64,000 nt of DNA from Styela clava (taxonomy: Eukaryota; Chordata; Ascidiacea; Stolidobranchia; Styelidae). Positions 1 to 11,801 of the stretch are shown one piece after another. The stretch lies in NCBI RefSeq assembly GCF_964204865.1, contig NC_135260.1:5828001-5892000 (forward strand), in the 5' to 3' direction. Each line of letters opens with the position of its first letter. Position 1 is the stretch's first letter. A model generated the notes under the pieces. It saw only the letters and a program-made list of their open reading frames with translations. It had not been told where the DNA came from and made no database searches. A program made the translations under genes and the position numbers.

Positions 1-32
1 AGATGCGATCTAATATAAATAAGTACATTTTT

Positions 33-122
33 CGGTGCTCCGGAAGTATTCGTACCAAGATGACGCACAACCTGAACAACCCTAATCTGGTACACATAGG
101 TACGAATACTTCGGGAGCACCC
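33..122. mobile_element. Short MITE with inverted ends
   Basis: The ends are inverted copies: GGTGCTCCGGAAGTATTCGT at the left mirrors GGTACGAATACTTCGGGAGC at the right. The core holds the family phrase (A)CCTAAT/CTGGTACACAT found in many other copies in this window. It lies in an intron of the LRR gene. Confidence 0.7.
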
Positions 123-237
123 TTTTTTCAATGCAGTCATTTGCAAAAAAGATATTCTGAATGCGGCTTTTACAAAATAAAACCTTGCAAAATAAAGCCT
201 TTACAAAATAAAACCTCGCGTATGGACTTTATTGGAT

Positions 238-460
238 GCTCCCGAAGTGTGCGAACCAAGATGGCGGACATCGGAACGTAACATGGGTAACAGGTTAGGC
301 GATAATTTTTTTCCAATTCCCTTATTTTAGTGCTATTATCAGTTCGAAGACTAGCCAAGAGCCTCCCGTAGTATTTATACCTAAAATTATGGCCTAACCC
401 TAACCTAGTACACATGTTACATTCCGATGTCCGCCATCTTGGTTCGCATACTTCGGGAGC
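238..460. mobile_element. MITE with ~48-bp terminal inverted repeats
   Basis: The left end (GCTCCCGAAGTGTGCGAACC, then AAGATGGCGGACATCGGAA) is mirrored almost base for base by the right end, with about two mismatches in 48. A second copy of the same length and core lies at 28618-28846. The ends contain the string AAGATGGCGG. No transposase is present, so it is non-autonomous. It sits in an intron of the LRR gene. Confidence 0.8.
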
Positions 461-509
461 CCCCTTTATTGTCTTGAATTACAACTTAACATTACAAATA
501 TTTTAACAG

Positions 510-3500
510 CGATTTATCTTTCCTGGACATCAGTTCCAATCGACTCTCAACACCTCATTATCAGTGGTTTGCCAATATGGTTTTCTGGTTGACCAGGAAT
601 GACAAAGAACTCGAAAAATATCATGGTAGACCGGTGACCGCTGACAATGACTGGAAATGTGATGAAGACTCAATCAAATATCAGGTAACTGAGGGCTGAG
701 GTTCTCCATATATTTAAGCCGTCTAATCTACTTTCCTCTCCCCCGGGATAAATATGCCAAGTTAAAATTTATGAATATTCACATATGGGCCCGACTTTAT
801 GATGGGAAATTCCAGTTACAGTCTGACTGTCTTTTAATAAATATTTCATCTTATGGCAGGGATACCACAACTTTCAGATTAGGATCTGACTGAACTAAAT
901 CTTTTAATTTGGGTTTTATTTTTTGATGAGATGTCAGTGTAGAATGAATAAATGAATAAGTATAAAAACTCTTAAAAGGTACACAGATCGGGTGGACGTT
1001 ACTAGAATGAATATAGAAGTTCATAAAATATCTCCGTAAATACGTATTATAATAATACTAAATAACTGGACAATATTTGTGAGATTACGCCTAACCTAAT
1101 ACAAGGTGATATTTCTTACCCAAGAACATCAGAGAGGGATTTTTACTCGTTCGGAAAACATTGGTTCAAAATTAAACAATATTTTCTCAATTCAGGTGAT
1201 GCTGGGCCAGCTATGCACTGTGAGAAATATGGTTTCTTCAAACTGGTTCGACGCTTTGAATATAATTTGCATATCAGGTACCGTGTTGAATATTTTCACT
1301 CAAAAGACCGTATTGAAAGGGTTCGCAATAAGCAGTGGTTTCGGAAAACTGGGGCGCGCCCCACACGGAGGACGTAGATAATTTTTCGAGGGGACGTGAA
1401 TTTAATTAACCATAAAAATATCTGTTAGATTTGATCTTGCCCGCTTTATTTTAAATATTTACATTTATTTAATTTTGGATGTTTACGTTCCATTCACATA
1501 TTTTCAACGTGTTTTTGAATAAAACATACCTTTGCCTTACTATCTGTTCTTTGTAGCTTATTGTTACCTAGTTATTTTTAAGTGGGGCACGAGACCTAGA
1601 AAATTCTGAAAAGGAGGCGCGGCCTAAAAAGTTTGAGAACCACTGCGCTAACGTATTCATGGGCTGTAAGAATGATACTCTATCACGTCCTTGTTTTAGA
1701 CGTGAGACGACCGAGGCAAATGGGTAACTTGCATCGCAGCTGACTTGCTTTATATTTGGCGTTTCGGAAGTTATATATATATATTAGATTTAAGTGAAGC
1801 GTTCTCTTAAATGAGGGTAGTAGGGAACCCGTTGTTAGCGAGTTTTATACAAAAGAGGGCGCTCCAGACGTATGTGTACCAATATATAGGTAACTAATTT
1901 TGTTCGCCTACTTTACATCATGTTATATAAAGGGACGGAAGCCTATGAGCAGGGGGTATATATCACTTGGCTAACACAGACAGTCCCCGAACTCGTAATA
2001 GAACTAAATTAAGGTAAATCGGAATTACAATTATGCCCTTATCCTAACCTGGTACACATACTAAGGGAGTACCAAAAAGAGAACCCTAAAATTTGAATCT
2101 CAATACTGGTTGTAACCATTAGCAACTAATTACGATTTCAACACTTATAATCTACAATCAGAAAAGCTTACACTTTACACGAATTATATATTTTTAGGTG
2201 GCAAGAAACAATATCTATCATCGCCGACTTGTGAAACTTCGCCTACAATTAACATGGGTATGATTCCTCCTCTACACCCAAACAGCACTTGCCCCAGGGA
2301 GGACCCCTTTTGCCGATTTCTCTCCCCAGTTTGCGCGAAAGTGCCGAACATTACATCACCTCGTCCAGAGCCCAACGTAGCACCAGAAAACACTGGAATG
2401 AAAAAAATATTTTTTTTTGTCGCATTTGGGCTCATCTTAGTTATTGTATTCCTGTTAATCATTGTTAACCGAGCAAGGAAGGCAAAGAAAAGGCGAAGAC
2501 AATATTCTTACAGCTCGGATGAATCAAGCATATACGAACCAGAGGCTCAACCGTCGTTATCTTATCGTTCAAGCTCAGAGTCAGGATCAGAACGTCCGAC
2601 CATATCTTCATATTCGGAGCCTAATTACGGAGATTCGGAAAATCTAAGACCCATTCCGAACGGCCCCCAACCCATGTCTCCAGAACCGGGCGATTTTGTG
2701 TTTTCACAACCTAGCGTCAATTTCTTTCAACCACGTAATACATCTTCAATGAATGCGCAATTCGGTTCTGGATGTGGATGCCCGGATTTTACAAATACTC
2801 GCAATGATAATGAAAGTTGGAGTACAGGACCTACGTCATCACTTATTGCTCAACCCCCATCCCTACGTCACCAGCCTTCATTATCAACACGTCATTCGGT
2901 ATTAGCACCTCTGATTTCGGAACCGGCACCGTCCATGAAATCACCCAGTAATTTTGCAGCAGAATCAGAATTTTCCGCACTACCGGCACATTTCATGTCA
3001 CACATATGGCAGAAGCCATATACGCCAGAACTTTTTTCCACTTCGTCTGACTTTGGTTATCCGTCTGATACAGGCTCGACTGGGTATTTATGTCCAAAGT
3101 ATGAAAATCATCCATTTGAATCAAATCCAGAACAAGACTCCTTGGCCGCACTACGCCCTCAAGTGGAAACCATCCCAAAGGTGATATCCGAAGAATTTTC
3201 ACCAAACGTTCAATCAACAGGATGTCACGAAAATCAAATTCAAAACGATTTGATTGACCTTCAAAGTATCTCAAGTGACCTTGAAACAACAGCGGACATA
3301 CCTGAAACTCAAACGAAATCACTTTGCCAATCAGAAACGGTTCCTAAAGTCATATCTCAGGAAAACATATCGCAACAGCCTAACTTAGGCCCAACCTATT
3401 CAGAGCAAGAAACTCAACTCAAAACCATCTTCCCCTGTCGGAATAAACCCAGAGCTACGAATATATATGTACCATGGAGGCAGATTCCCAAATCATCACA

Positions 3501-4155
3501 AAGAGTACAGAGTGAACTTGAACCACAGAACGTAACCCCTAATGGCCAGGAAGATAGCTCCAATATGGTAAGTCCCGATCTAGATCCGATATATACTCCA
3601 ATGCAGCCCCAAGATCCTGCTACAATTCCACCCGCTCCGAACAGACTCGATACGCCATGGATACGTTTACACCCATGTTGTTGGTGGTCTCACACGGCAC
3701 CGTCAATAAATCCGGTATCCCAATTCCCATCTAATATTCCTTGTACTCCATCTTACCACATGTATTCCGATATATTCCCACCGAATTCAGCCAATTTATA
3801 TCTCCCTGCCAATTCGATTCCATTCGTGAACCCGGAACCTGAATTTGCGCGCATTTGGAGCCCACCTTTACCGGTACCGTTTTCTTTGAACCAATATAGA
3901 CGGTTAAACGAATACGCTGATGAAATACCCCATGGACTCCCACAACCGGACCCGAATGGCCCTGGACGACTTCAAGCCCCCGAAAAGGCTGTATTAATAC
4001 CCAGCGTGGTTTATCGCGATGTTACAACTTCAGAAACCCAGGATGACCAAAGAAAAGATAAAGCGATGGAAAAGATCAAACCAAAGGCTCAAAAACGAGC
4101 GAAGGCAAAGAAAGCTGACAAAAAAGCAATAAAAAAGAAGCGGAAGGCCAAATAA
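510..4155 (+). CDS. Leucine-rich-repeat single-pass membrane protein, 3' part (exons 510-684, 1196-1277, 2198-4155)
   Basis: Three exons join in phase. Exon 510-684 starts after TTTTAACAG with one leftover base and ends CAG|GTAACT; it reads a final LRR (LSFLDISSNRL) followed by a C-terminal capping region with WKCDED. Exon 1196-1277 (after TTCTCAATTCAG) adds LCTVRNMVSSNWFDALNIIC and ends in phase 1. Exon 2198-4155 (after TTTTTAG) continues with ectodomain cysteines and NST and NIT glycosylation sites, then one membrane helix (about 2404-2463, FFFVAFGLILVIVFLLIIV) and a basic stop-transfer stretch RARKAKKRRR. A tail of roughly 560 residues, rich in Ser, Pro, Gln and Glu, ends in a Lys/Arg/Ala-rich block. 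The phrase PKVIS recurs in the tail (PKVISEE, PKVISQE). I see no TIR, kinase or SH2 domain. About 737 residues are visible; signal peptide and earlier LRRs must lie upstream of the window. The LRR-TM type is clear, the function is not. It could be an adhesion molecule or receptor. Confidence 0.82.
716..759. repeat. SINE fragment
   Basis: The stretch CTTTCCTCTCCCCCGGGATA with flanking GCCGTCTAATC matches, as the reverse complement, the 3' part of the tRNA-derived SINE at 29697-30029. It lies in the LRR gene intron. Confidence 0.55.
1333..1645. mobile_element. hAT-like non-autonomous element
   Basis: It starts CAGTGGTTTCGGAAAACTGG and ends AAGTTTGAGAACCACTG. CAGTGGTT/AACCACTG ends are typical of hAT elements. 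An 8-bp target duplication is not convincing here. It lies in the last intron of the LRR gene. Confidence 0.6.
1858..2073 (+). mobile_element. GGCGCTCC...GGAGTACC MITE, copy A
   Basis: About 216 bp. The left end GGCGCTCCAGACGTATGTGT and right end ACACATACTAAGGGAGTACC are imperfect inverted repeats of about 24 bp. The core carries shared landmarks: TAATTTTGTTCGCC, TTTACATCA, CCCCGAACTCGTAATAGAAC and CCTAACCTGGTACACA. Other copies or parts lie at 16522, 16937, 25666, 27132, 31149, 40362, 51797, 54607 and 56058. Confidence 0.78.
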
Positions 4156-4156
4156 A
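4151..4156 (+). terminator. AATAAA overlapping the stop codon of the LRR gene
   Basis: The final codons GCC AAA TAA AAA create AATAAA across the stop. It is the first canonical poly(A) hexamer at the gene's end; whether it is used cannot be seen. Confidence 0.4.
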
Positions 4157-4485
4157 AACAATTTACTTATATAAAAACGCTTCAGTCCATAAAAGTTCAA
4201 CATTTTGCAAGAGAAGAAGGTGTTAGCATCGTTTTATTTGTTATTTTTCTCCATCAAGTTCAACAGTATTTTCAAATTATTTGCGAAACTCATATTATTG
4301 GTTACACCGGAGTATCGCGGTATCCTAGGTTTGCTTTTATTCAACAATTAATTGTTGTACAGGGGTTCTTCGAGCCTCTCAAATGGTTTATTGAAGATCA
4401 ACGCCACCAAAAAGTTGGAAACGACTGGTTTACACTCAGGGATATTCCAACACTCCCCTACTAAGCTCCGGCGTAGTATATAGAC

Positions 4486-4733
4486 CTGGCATGGGCAAAC
4501 TACGATCCACGGGCCAAATCCGGCCCTTCGGGTAATTGAATCTGGCCCGCCTGATTTGTTGAGATTGCGATTAAATTTGGTTTTGGCGCGAGGCTCATTG
4601 TTTTCCACTTTTGCTTTTTTAACACTGTAAATATTGTTCATGAAATGTAACGTTTACGTCACACTTACATGGCCCGCCTGTCTAGATGGGCAAAATTTCT
4701 GGCACCTGGTCCAAAAACCTTGCCCATTCATAA
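4486..4733. mobile_element. hAT-like element with GGGCAAA ends
   Basis: It runs from GGCATGGGCAAACTACGATC to AAAAACCTTGCCCATTCA and holds GGCCC-rich subterminal sequence. Its core (GGTTTTGGCGCGAGGCTCAT) matches, in inverted form, the element at 14909-15193, so the two are one family. Target duplication not resolved. Confidence 0.6.
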
Positions 4734-4776
4734 AATAGACCAATTACATCTGAACACTAACTACTAGGGCCTAGAG

Positions 4777-5422
4777 CAGGGGTGGCGAACCACAGACCCG
4801 CGGGTCACATAGTGACCCACTGCGTTTTATTCGTGACCCGCCAAGGCACGAATAAAATAAAAATAAATCCTAACATATCAGTGATAAAAATTTTTTAAAA
4901 CCGGCCTTAAATTAATCTAACAATAATTAAACTATTATAATGTACTGTCAGTTGGGCATTCAGGCTGCGATCGCTCATATTCAAATTGTTAATTTGCCCC
5001 GCTGTCTGCACAAAATTTTTCAGACTTGAAAAAAAAAAATGAATAAGAAATCAGAAATAACAATGGAACAGTGAAAAGTTCCTTAATGTGGTTTAAGCTG
5101 ATCGAAAAACATAACACAATCAGAGTGGAATTCTTTCCAAACTCTTTGGAACCGTAAAATAATTTGCCGCATCATCCTAAACGTTTATAGTAATTCATAT
5201 GCGTGTTTTCGTAATAATTTCATAAAATCGAGTGTCATAAAAAAAGTGCTGCATAAGTAAAGCCCAAAGCTACACCAACACCAACAGAAGCTTATAAAAT
5301 TGGTTTCAGATGTTTTTCATACAGATACTAGCATTGATTGAATATCTGTGACCCTCTTTCTCCTGTTACGCGATAAAAATATAGTTTTTGACCCATTCAT
5401 TTGAAAAGGTTCGCCATCCCTT
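4777..5422. mobile_element. hAT-like element, 646 bp, with near-perfect 8-bp target duplication
   Basis: It starts CAGGGGTGGCGAACC and ends GGTTCGCCATCCCTT. It is flanked by GCCTAGAG on the left and GCCTAGTG on the right (7 of 8). No transposase reading frame is present. Confidence 0.75.
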
Positions 5423-5699
5423 GCCTAGTGGCTAATGCAATACAATACAAATTACCCACGAAATAGAATACAGGATGACGGGCTATCTACAATGGCATCG
5501 GAGTCGATGGCCTACATTCTGCGCGTTTTTGAAATTCGGGTTGGAGTCATATTCTCACATTTTATGGAGTTTAGTTTCCAGACTTGAAAATACCTGTTAC
5601 GACAACGTTTCGGTTGTCAAAATATGGTATTTCCTAAATCTCTATGTAGAGTGTATTTTTACTCCCGAGTCCGATTTTTTGTTAATACGGGGTTAATTT

Positions 5700-7395
5700 T
5701 TCGAATGGTTTTTAGCTGAACAGAACTTTTCCGAATACTGATTTTGTATGTTTTACTTGACAGCTTTATTCAGAACGGTCGCTGATATTTATTTGTCTAA
5801 ATTTCATACTTTTAACGCGAGAATTAATTTCCGATTCTTATCCCAATTCAGAACATATAAACATATCTGGAATAGCCAATGCTGTTATCACACAAAAGTA
5901 ATAATTTTATGGTTCCTGCTGTCAAAATATAAGTATTTTATTCAAATACATCCTAAAATAAGTAACACGTACATCTGACAATAGTTTAATACAATGATTT
6001 ATCAACATTCTATTACAGCCACGATATTCTTCTTATCTATTTCATCACTAATTTTTTTGTTTGGAATTTTGCAAGATGAAGTATCTAAATGAAATTGAAT
6101 ATTTCGTTTGGTTTCATACCAATACAAATAGGCTATGTATATTATCAAATTCCACACTGAACTTATTTCTTACGTGTTTTTCCACCTAAAGTGAAATGTG
6201 TTGTAATACATAAATCATATATTCCGTAAAAGTTTTTTCTTCTTTTTCTAGTAAGTTCAACAATCCTTTAAAGTTAGCTAACCAACTCAATTATTTTGCT
6301 TTTTTTGTATGTAATGCAGAACCATCTGAGCTTTTTGCAGCATATTTATGCCTTTGCTCTAAGTCAGGGGTCGGCAACCTACGGCCCGCGGGCCGGATCC
6401 GGCCCGCTGAGTAATATAATCCGGCCCGCGACGCTTCACTGAATTATAGTAACAAAACAGCTGTTTGACGATTATATCCTTTACGTATCAGAATTTATTG
6501 TGAGACACGTGTAGACTAAATTATATTATAATCCAACAAGTATAAAATTCACAATTACTCGCTTAATGAGAATATAATTTAATTATAATTAGACGAATTG
6601 CAACAAAATGCAGAAAAGTTGATGCTAAGTGCAAAGGGTTCAATGGCGCCGAATATTAAAATGGAATTTTTTGAGATTCAATGCGATTAGGAAATAAATC
6701 TATATTCTATCCGAGAGATGTATCACTGCTTGATTTTTATTATAAAACGTATCATCCGTTCGGTTTTTAACTATCTAAAAATATGTGCGGTCCGCCAATG
6801 ACTTGTAACCCTTAATTTTGGCCCGCGAGCAACAAAAGGTTGCCGACCCCTACTCTAAGTATTGGAACATCGTCTAATCGCCAGATAACTGGCTAAATTT
6901 CATCACTGATGCGATGTTTAGGATTTTGTAAGATGAAATATCTAAATTATATATATTATTTCATTTGGTTTAATTTAACTGTGAATCCTATAATATAAAT
7001 ATACCCCGCAGAGAAAGTTTCAATGAGTTGTCATATTCAAATCAAATATTCTGATAAGAATTTCTTTTTTCAGTAAGTTCAACAATCCTTTAAAATTTGT
7101 TTTCAAATTTTGGTTATTTTGCAAGTAATGCAGCGCCATTTGTCCATCTGAGCTTTTTGAAGCATATTTGCTGCAGCCAGCAGATGACTGGCTAAAAGTC
7201 ACGCGGAAATTAATTCTTGTTTGTCAACGTAAATTCTTTATTTGACTTTAGAAAGTTCATTTTCACTGTTTTCGTGACCTAATTTTTTTATGTTTAGTTC
7301 CGTTTGATATTTATGGATCTTTTTGTCCCAATACTAAATTTGTATGTTTGACAGTATTGCTCAGTACCGTCGCTGATATTTATTTGGCAAAATAG
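5700..7395. repeat. Local duplicated blocks, rearranged order
   Basis: Three blocks occur twice with moderate divergence. The block around CGCTGATATTTATTTG is at about 5750-5810 and 7340-7395. The block CATCACTAAT...GCAAGATGAAGTATCTAAAT is at about 6045-6110 and 6900-6960. The block AGTAAGTTCAACAATCCTTT...CATCTGAGCTTTTTG is at about 6250-6350 and 7070-7170. The hAT element at 6365 interrupts one copy. Confidence 0.65.
6365..6852. mobile_element. hAT-type element, 488 bp, exact 8-bp target duplication
   Basis: It begins CAGGGGTCGGCAACCT and ends AGGTTGCCGACCCCTA, flanked on both sides by CTCTAAGT (6357-6364 and 6853-6860). Subterminal GGCCCGCGGGCC is typical of this group. The exact duplication indicates an intact, non-autonomous insertion. 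Confidence 0.9.
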
Positions 7396-7984
7396 TGCTG
7401 TTTTGGGGGTTAAATACATCCATTTGAAAGCTAAAAGCTGCGAAAGCTTTCATATGCTAACATCGGGTGTGCTCATGGAACTCCATATGCAACTTTGTTC
7501 TTTCATTTTAATTCATGGGAACACTTTTTTAAATAAAATATGGGAACACTTCATGTACACGCTTTATTCCGTCACAATTATCCGCCGATATTCTCAACAA
7601 ACTTGATGTTCTCAGGCCGTACTAGTATCTTTACGCGTCCATGCACTTGGGCATTGCTCTCTTGAGATACAGTAATCACATAGAAAGATTTGATACACGA
7701 CATATTTTATTATGAAATGAAACTTTTCACTTTTGCCTAATTGACTTGTAATTAAAAGGTGTTTTATTGCGGTTTTGCTGTACATCAGAAGCATTTTTTG
7801 AGTTGTTGTGTTTGTGCTAGCTTGCTTATGAAAATAAATTGAAAATATGATTCCAATCTCACCCGTGATTATATTGCCATATCGTCGTATATGCTAAATA
7901 TTTTTGGATAGAAACAGTAATGTTCCTGAGTTGCATATATATGAAATATTACAATATCTAATCAGATTTATTTTCTATGTTCTA

Positions 7985-8017
7985 CCAATGACATTAAACA
8001 TTGTTTAATGTCATTGG
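7985..8017. repeat. Perfect 33-bp palindrome
   Basis: Two 16-bp arms (CCAATGACATTAAACA and its exact complement) flank one T. It ends five bases before the MITE at 8023, and GTTCTACC occurs on both outer sides (7978-7985 and 8018-8025). Confidence 0.85.
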
Positions 8018-8022
8018 TTCTA

Positions 8023-8325
8023 CCGTGTTTCCCCGAAAATAAGACTGGGTCTTATTTCACTTTTCTTTCGAAAGATAACACCAGGGCTTATTTTCAGAGG
8101 ATGTCTCTTATTTTAATTTATCAAAATCAATATTACAATGTAGAGAAATATGAAATTTCCAATTATACAAAATATGAAAACCGATATCCATTTACTTAAA
8201 TAACACGTTTTCCTCTCGCACACGTTTTAGATTAATCATTTCTAACGTGTAGAAGAGATTTCTTGCTATCGACTAGGTCAAAAAAATCGAGTGATTGACT
8301 AGGTCTTATTTTCGGGGAAACACGG
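8023..8325. mobile_element. TA-flanked MITE with CCGTGTTTCCCC ends
   Basis: The left end CCGTGTTTCCCCGAAAATAA (continuing GAC) is a perfect inverted copy of the right end, 23 bp, with TA on both sides. The TA duplication points to the Tc1/mariner group, but no transposase is present. Related fragments lie at 13300-13460 and inside the hAT unit at 34138-36335. Confidence 0.85.
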
Positions 8326-8424
8326 TATGTGTGGTTCGTGGTATCTGTATTCGATAAATATGAGGTTTTGGTAAGTAAGTAACCAATCTAAAAACGATGC
8401 CGAAAAAAAGTTATCAGAAGATTG

Positions 8425-9624
8425 CAGGGGCGTAGCTAGTAATTTTCAAAGGGGGGGAGGGACCGCTAGGACCCGCTGTTAGTTACTAACACCTAACGGG
8501 TTACGTGGGTTTGATAGCGTCCCAAGCTACAAAAATTTGCTATGCACGAAATGGAAAAATGCTTTTTTTTACATTTTAAAAGGGGGGGGGGGGGGCAATC
8601 GATATCCATATATGTAGTCACTACCGAACTGAGTCAAGACGATAGGTCATTTTTTTTAATATATATTTTTAAAATTCCTAATAAAAACCTTGTTGCGCGA
8701 GTGATTTCTACTAGTCTCCAATTTTCATATTCAAAATCAATTTCGAAATAAATCCACGCTTGCGACATTTTACTTGTGCGGGAAAGTGTGTTTCCAAATA
8801 AAAGTGCGAAGTCCAAAAGGTGAAAATTCTATTTTGCGTCGTTTCGTAATCTAACAAAATGAAGCGATCCTATTTCCAATCATTGTAGAAATTGCACATT
8901 GCGAACTATTTCCTACGGTATTTCTTTAAAAATATTGATTGAAACCATGAATCAAATATACAAATTACCTTCATCTCGCAATATTGGAGATACGTAATTA
9001 CATGAAACAACCAGTGAAAATTTCAAAGCAATTTGTCCGGTATAATAAATTTTTCATAACGATAGAATTCTATAATAAGAACAACATAATAACAAGACGA
9101 TCCGTGTCCAACAAGGTAGTCAAATATATCATCAGCTTGTCAATACCCATCAATGTAAGGGAAAACGCTATTGAGCCCCATATTAGTCGAGAAATCGGAC
9201 AGGAACGAATAAGTACACCATAGTGGAGTAAGAGCGTATAGCCAGCTCAAATTTTCTCTTTATTTGGAGGGGGCAATTTTTTTTTGTATAATGACGTAAT
9301 ACGACGCTTACTCGTGCCTCTTGCTCCAAACAAGGCTAGATGAAAACAGCAACTGATTTCTAATGATATCTTAGGGATCTTTCTGCAGACTTACTTTGCT
9401 GTCGAAGTTATCCAAGGTATACAAGCTCGCATTGTCATCCATCTCGATTTGTTCATTTGGTGAAAGGATTATTGATAGCAAGTCAGGAAAAGTCAGTTTT
9501 CAGTAAATCGTTCAAAAATGGTAAATAGAAAAAGCGTAAGAATTTATGTCTCACTGCAAATATCGCAAAATTGCTTTAAAAAAATGTTAAATATTGGGGG
9601 CCAAGTCCCATGGCTACGCCTATG
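8425..9624. mobile_element. Possible 1.2-kb inverted-ended element (GGGGCGTAGC family)
   Basis: The left end CAGGGGCGTAGCTAG resembles the inverse of the right end CATGGCTACGCCTATG. Similar openings with a following G-rich stretch occur near 28530 and 33555. No matching target duplication was found, so the borders are tentative. Confidence 0.4.
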
Positions 9625-11031
9625 TAGTGAAGTTGATTAACACAAGTACGAGTAGACATATGAAATCGGATTAGAGTAGCAACTGCATGAATTGCAGAAA
9701 AACAAGTTTCTGTCGTCGAATGGTATTTCCAAAACCGAATTAAACAGATAGACAGGTCACCAATCTTCAGGTCCGAGTGGTGGTCATAGTATCGCAGCGC
9801 TATTTCAACATCTAAAATGACGAAATCGGAAATTTTATTTTATTTTTGTTAACATTTAAAGACATTGGTTGGGCCCTTTGAGAACCTCAATATTACATAC
9901 TGCGAAGCCATCTCTACTCATACAGTCTGCCATTGGTACTTTCTACGGGAGCGAGTAAATATTTCCGTATCATTGGTTTAAATAAATACAATATATATAT
10001 CACAACAATTAAGTGATTCGAGTACCACTGGTCATTATTATTGTTCCTGAACAATTTGAATGTTTCCTGTGGAAATTTAGGTCGCAGGATGCTACGAAAA
10101 GCCGAGGCTGTCGCAACGTTTCTAGTAGTTTTTAATTATCCTGTACCGGAAGTCAACTGATTCGCAGTTATGGTACCTATGTATTTCTATTTTAATCCTA
10201 GCAAGGGTCATTTCATTTGTATTTCGTTGTAAGACTTTATTTATACAGTTTTCAATGCGATCGAAATACGAGCGCTTTATTGTGCAACTGAATTAGCTTC
10301 GAATGCACGAGATGATTAGATATGCTAGAGCAGAGGTGTGCAACATTATTTGTCGGTGGATTTTATAACCAACTTTGACTAGCCCCTTGATCACATAGGT
10401 ATATTATTTTATTTCCTAAATAGGCTTTACTCAAACTGGAACAATAAACATGAAAATTAGAAGACGATTTCATCTTATTCTGTATCAAAATTATGGGCTG
10501 AGTAAATACTTAACAAACTTGGAAACACAAAAAATTGTGCAAGAGCGACATTTTAATACTATTCATTGATTTAAAAATAACCCAAGGCCCGAAATGCAGA
10601 ATTACATTCAAATAAATATTTCAGGGAAATGAAAACAAGGTCAGTTGTAAAAAACTTGTAATGAATGCAATTTGCATGATATGGTGAAAGCATTGAAAAG
10701 GCTACATTTGCATGTTCGGCACATGATATCGTGCAATGCCTTAATGATCGCTTGGACTTTATCAGTAATAAGGCAGTTGTTTAAAAGTCAGGCGTTGAAA
10801 ACGTGAAAGGTATCTATGCCAGAAATACCTAGTATAGCTCGACCATAAGTATATATCTGCGTGTGATTCTGGATAATAATAATTCATAGATAGATTAAGG
10901 CAGAGTTTCTTGTTCATATATAAAGTACAGTATTTTACGGAGCATGAGGCGCTCTTTTTTTTCTCAAAAATCGAACGTGCGCCTTATAAACGATTTTACT
11001 TAATGTATGGATTAGGTAGTGCGTTATGCTT

Positions 11032-11423
11032 GGGGCTGGGCATTTTCGAATACCTTGTGATTTCAGAATCGAATCGAATAATTTTTTCGAATCGAATCTC
11101 GAATACTTGAAAATATATAATTGTAAGCGACTTTATTATAGTAATTGGTCCTCTCAAGAAATGAATTACTGAAGACATAGAATGATTCACTCAGATAGAT
11201 TACTAAGCGTTCACACAGAATAACAAACACGTTTTATCAATAACTCACTACAGAAAATAGTCATATGTTAGAATTCCGTTGAAAAAATACTCAAATGAAA
11301 AAAAAATTGGGGAATTCATCTCGACCATTAGCGGAAAGATAAAAACAAGATGGCGGCGATTCGAAATTTAGCTCTGAGCCGATTCGAATAATTTACTATT
11401 CGATTCGAAATGCCCAGCCCTAG
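11032..11423. mobile_element. hAT-type MITE, 392 bp, exact 8-bp target duplication
   Basis: Ends GGGGCTGGGCATTTTCGAAT and ATTCGAAATGCCCAGCCCTA are inverted, with repeated CGAATCGAAT inside. TTATGCTT flanks both sides (11024-11031 and 11424-11431). Confidence 0.85.
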
Positions 11424-11801
11424 TTATGCTTTATTACTTACTTTTATAAAATGACCGCTGTTTTACGTATTCTTCGGATAAAATGCAATAACCGTTCCGT
11501 ACAATATCATAATACAGGTAGCAGCAACGTACTTAGGAAGAGGTCAGAATTGTCGCAAAGTCCCAAACTTTAAAAATTTGTCTGCAATGATGCTCTGAGT
11601 CTAAGATAATTTTACGAGTCTAATGTTTATGTGAAAAGTGTAATACAACGGGGTATATTTTGCACACGTTTCTTACTTCCTTATCCTGAAGGCGTAACAG
11701 GAAATAGAATATTATGGGACACTTTACCAAAAACATATATATTATATTTATGTTTCGTATTTACAGACTGTTTCCCAAAAAGTTGTAAAACAGCTTAAGC
11801 C

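Larger units (their letters stand above)
4156..11801. other. Intergenic region between LRR gene and lectin gene
   Basis: I found no convincing exon here. The space is mainly transposon-derived: hAT-like units at 4486, 4777, 6365 and 11032, a TA-flanked MITE at 8023, a possible larger inverted-ended unit at 8425-9624, and a local duplication at 5700-7395. A run of 15 G lies at 8582-8595. The stretch 9625-10900 shows only AT-rich unique sequence. Confidence 0.6.
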
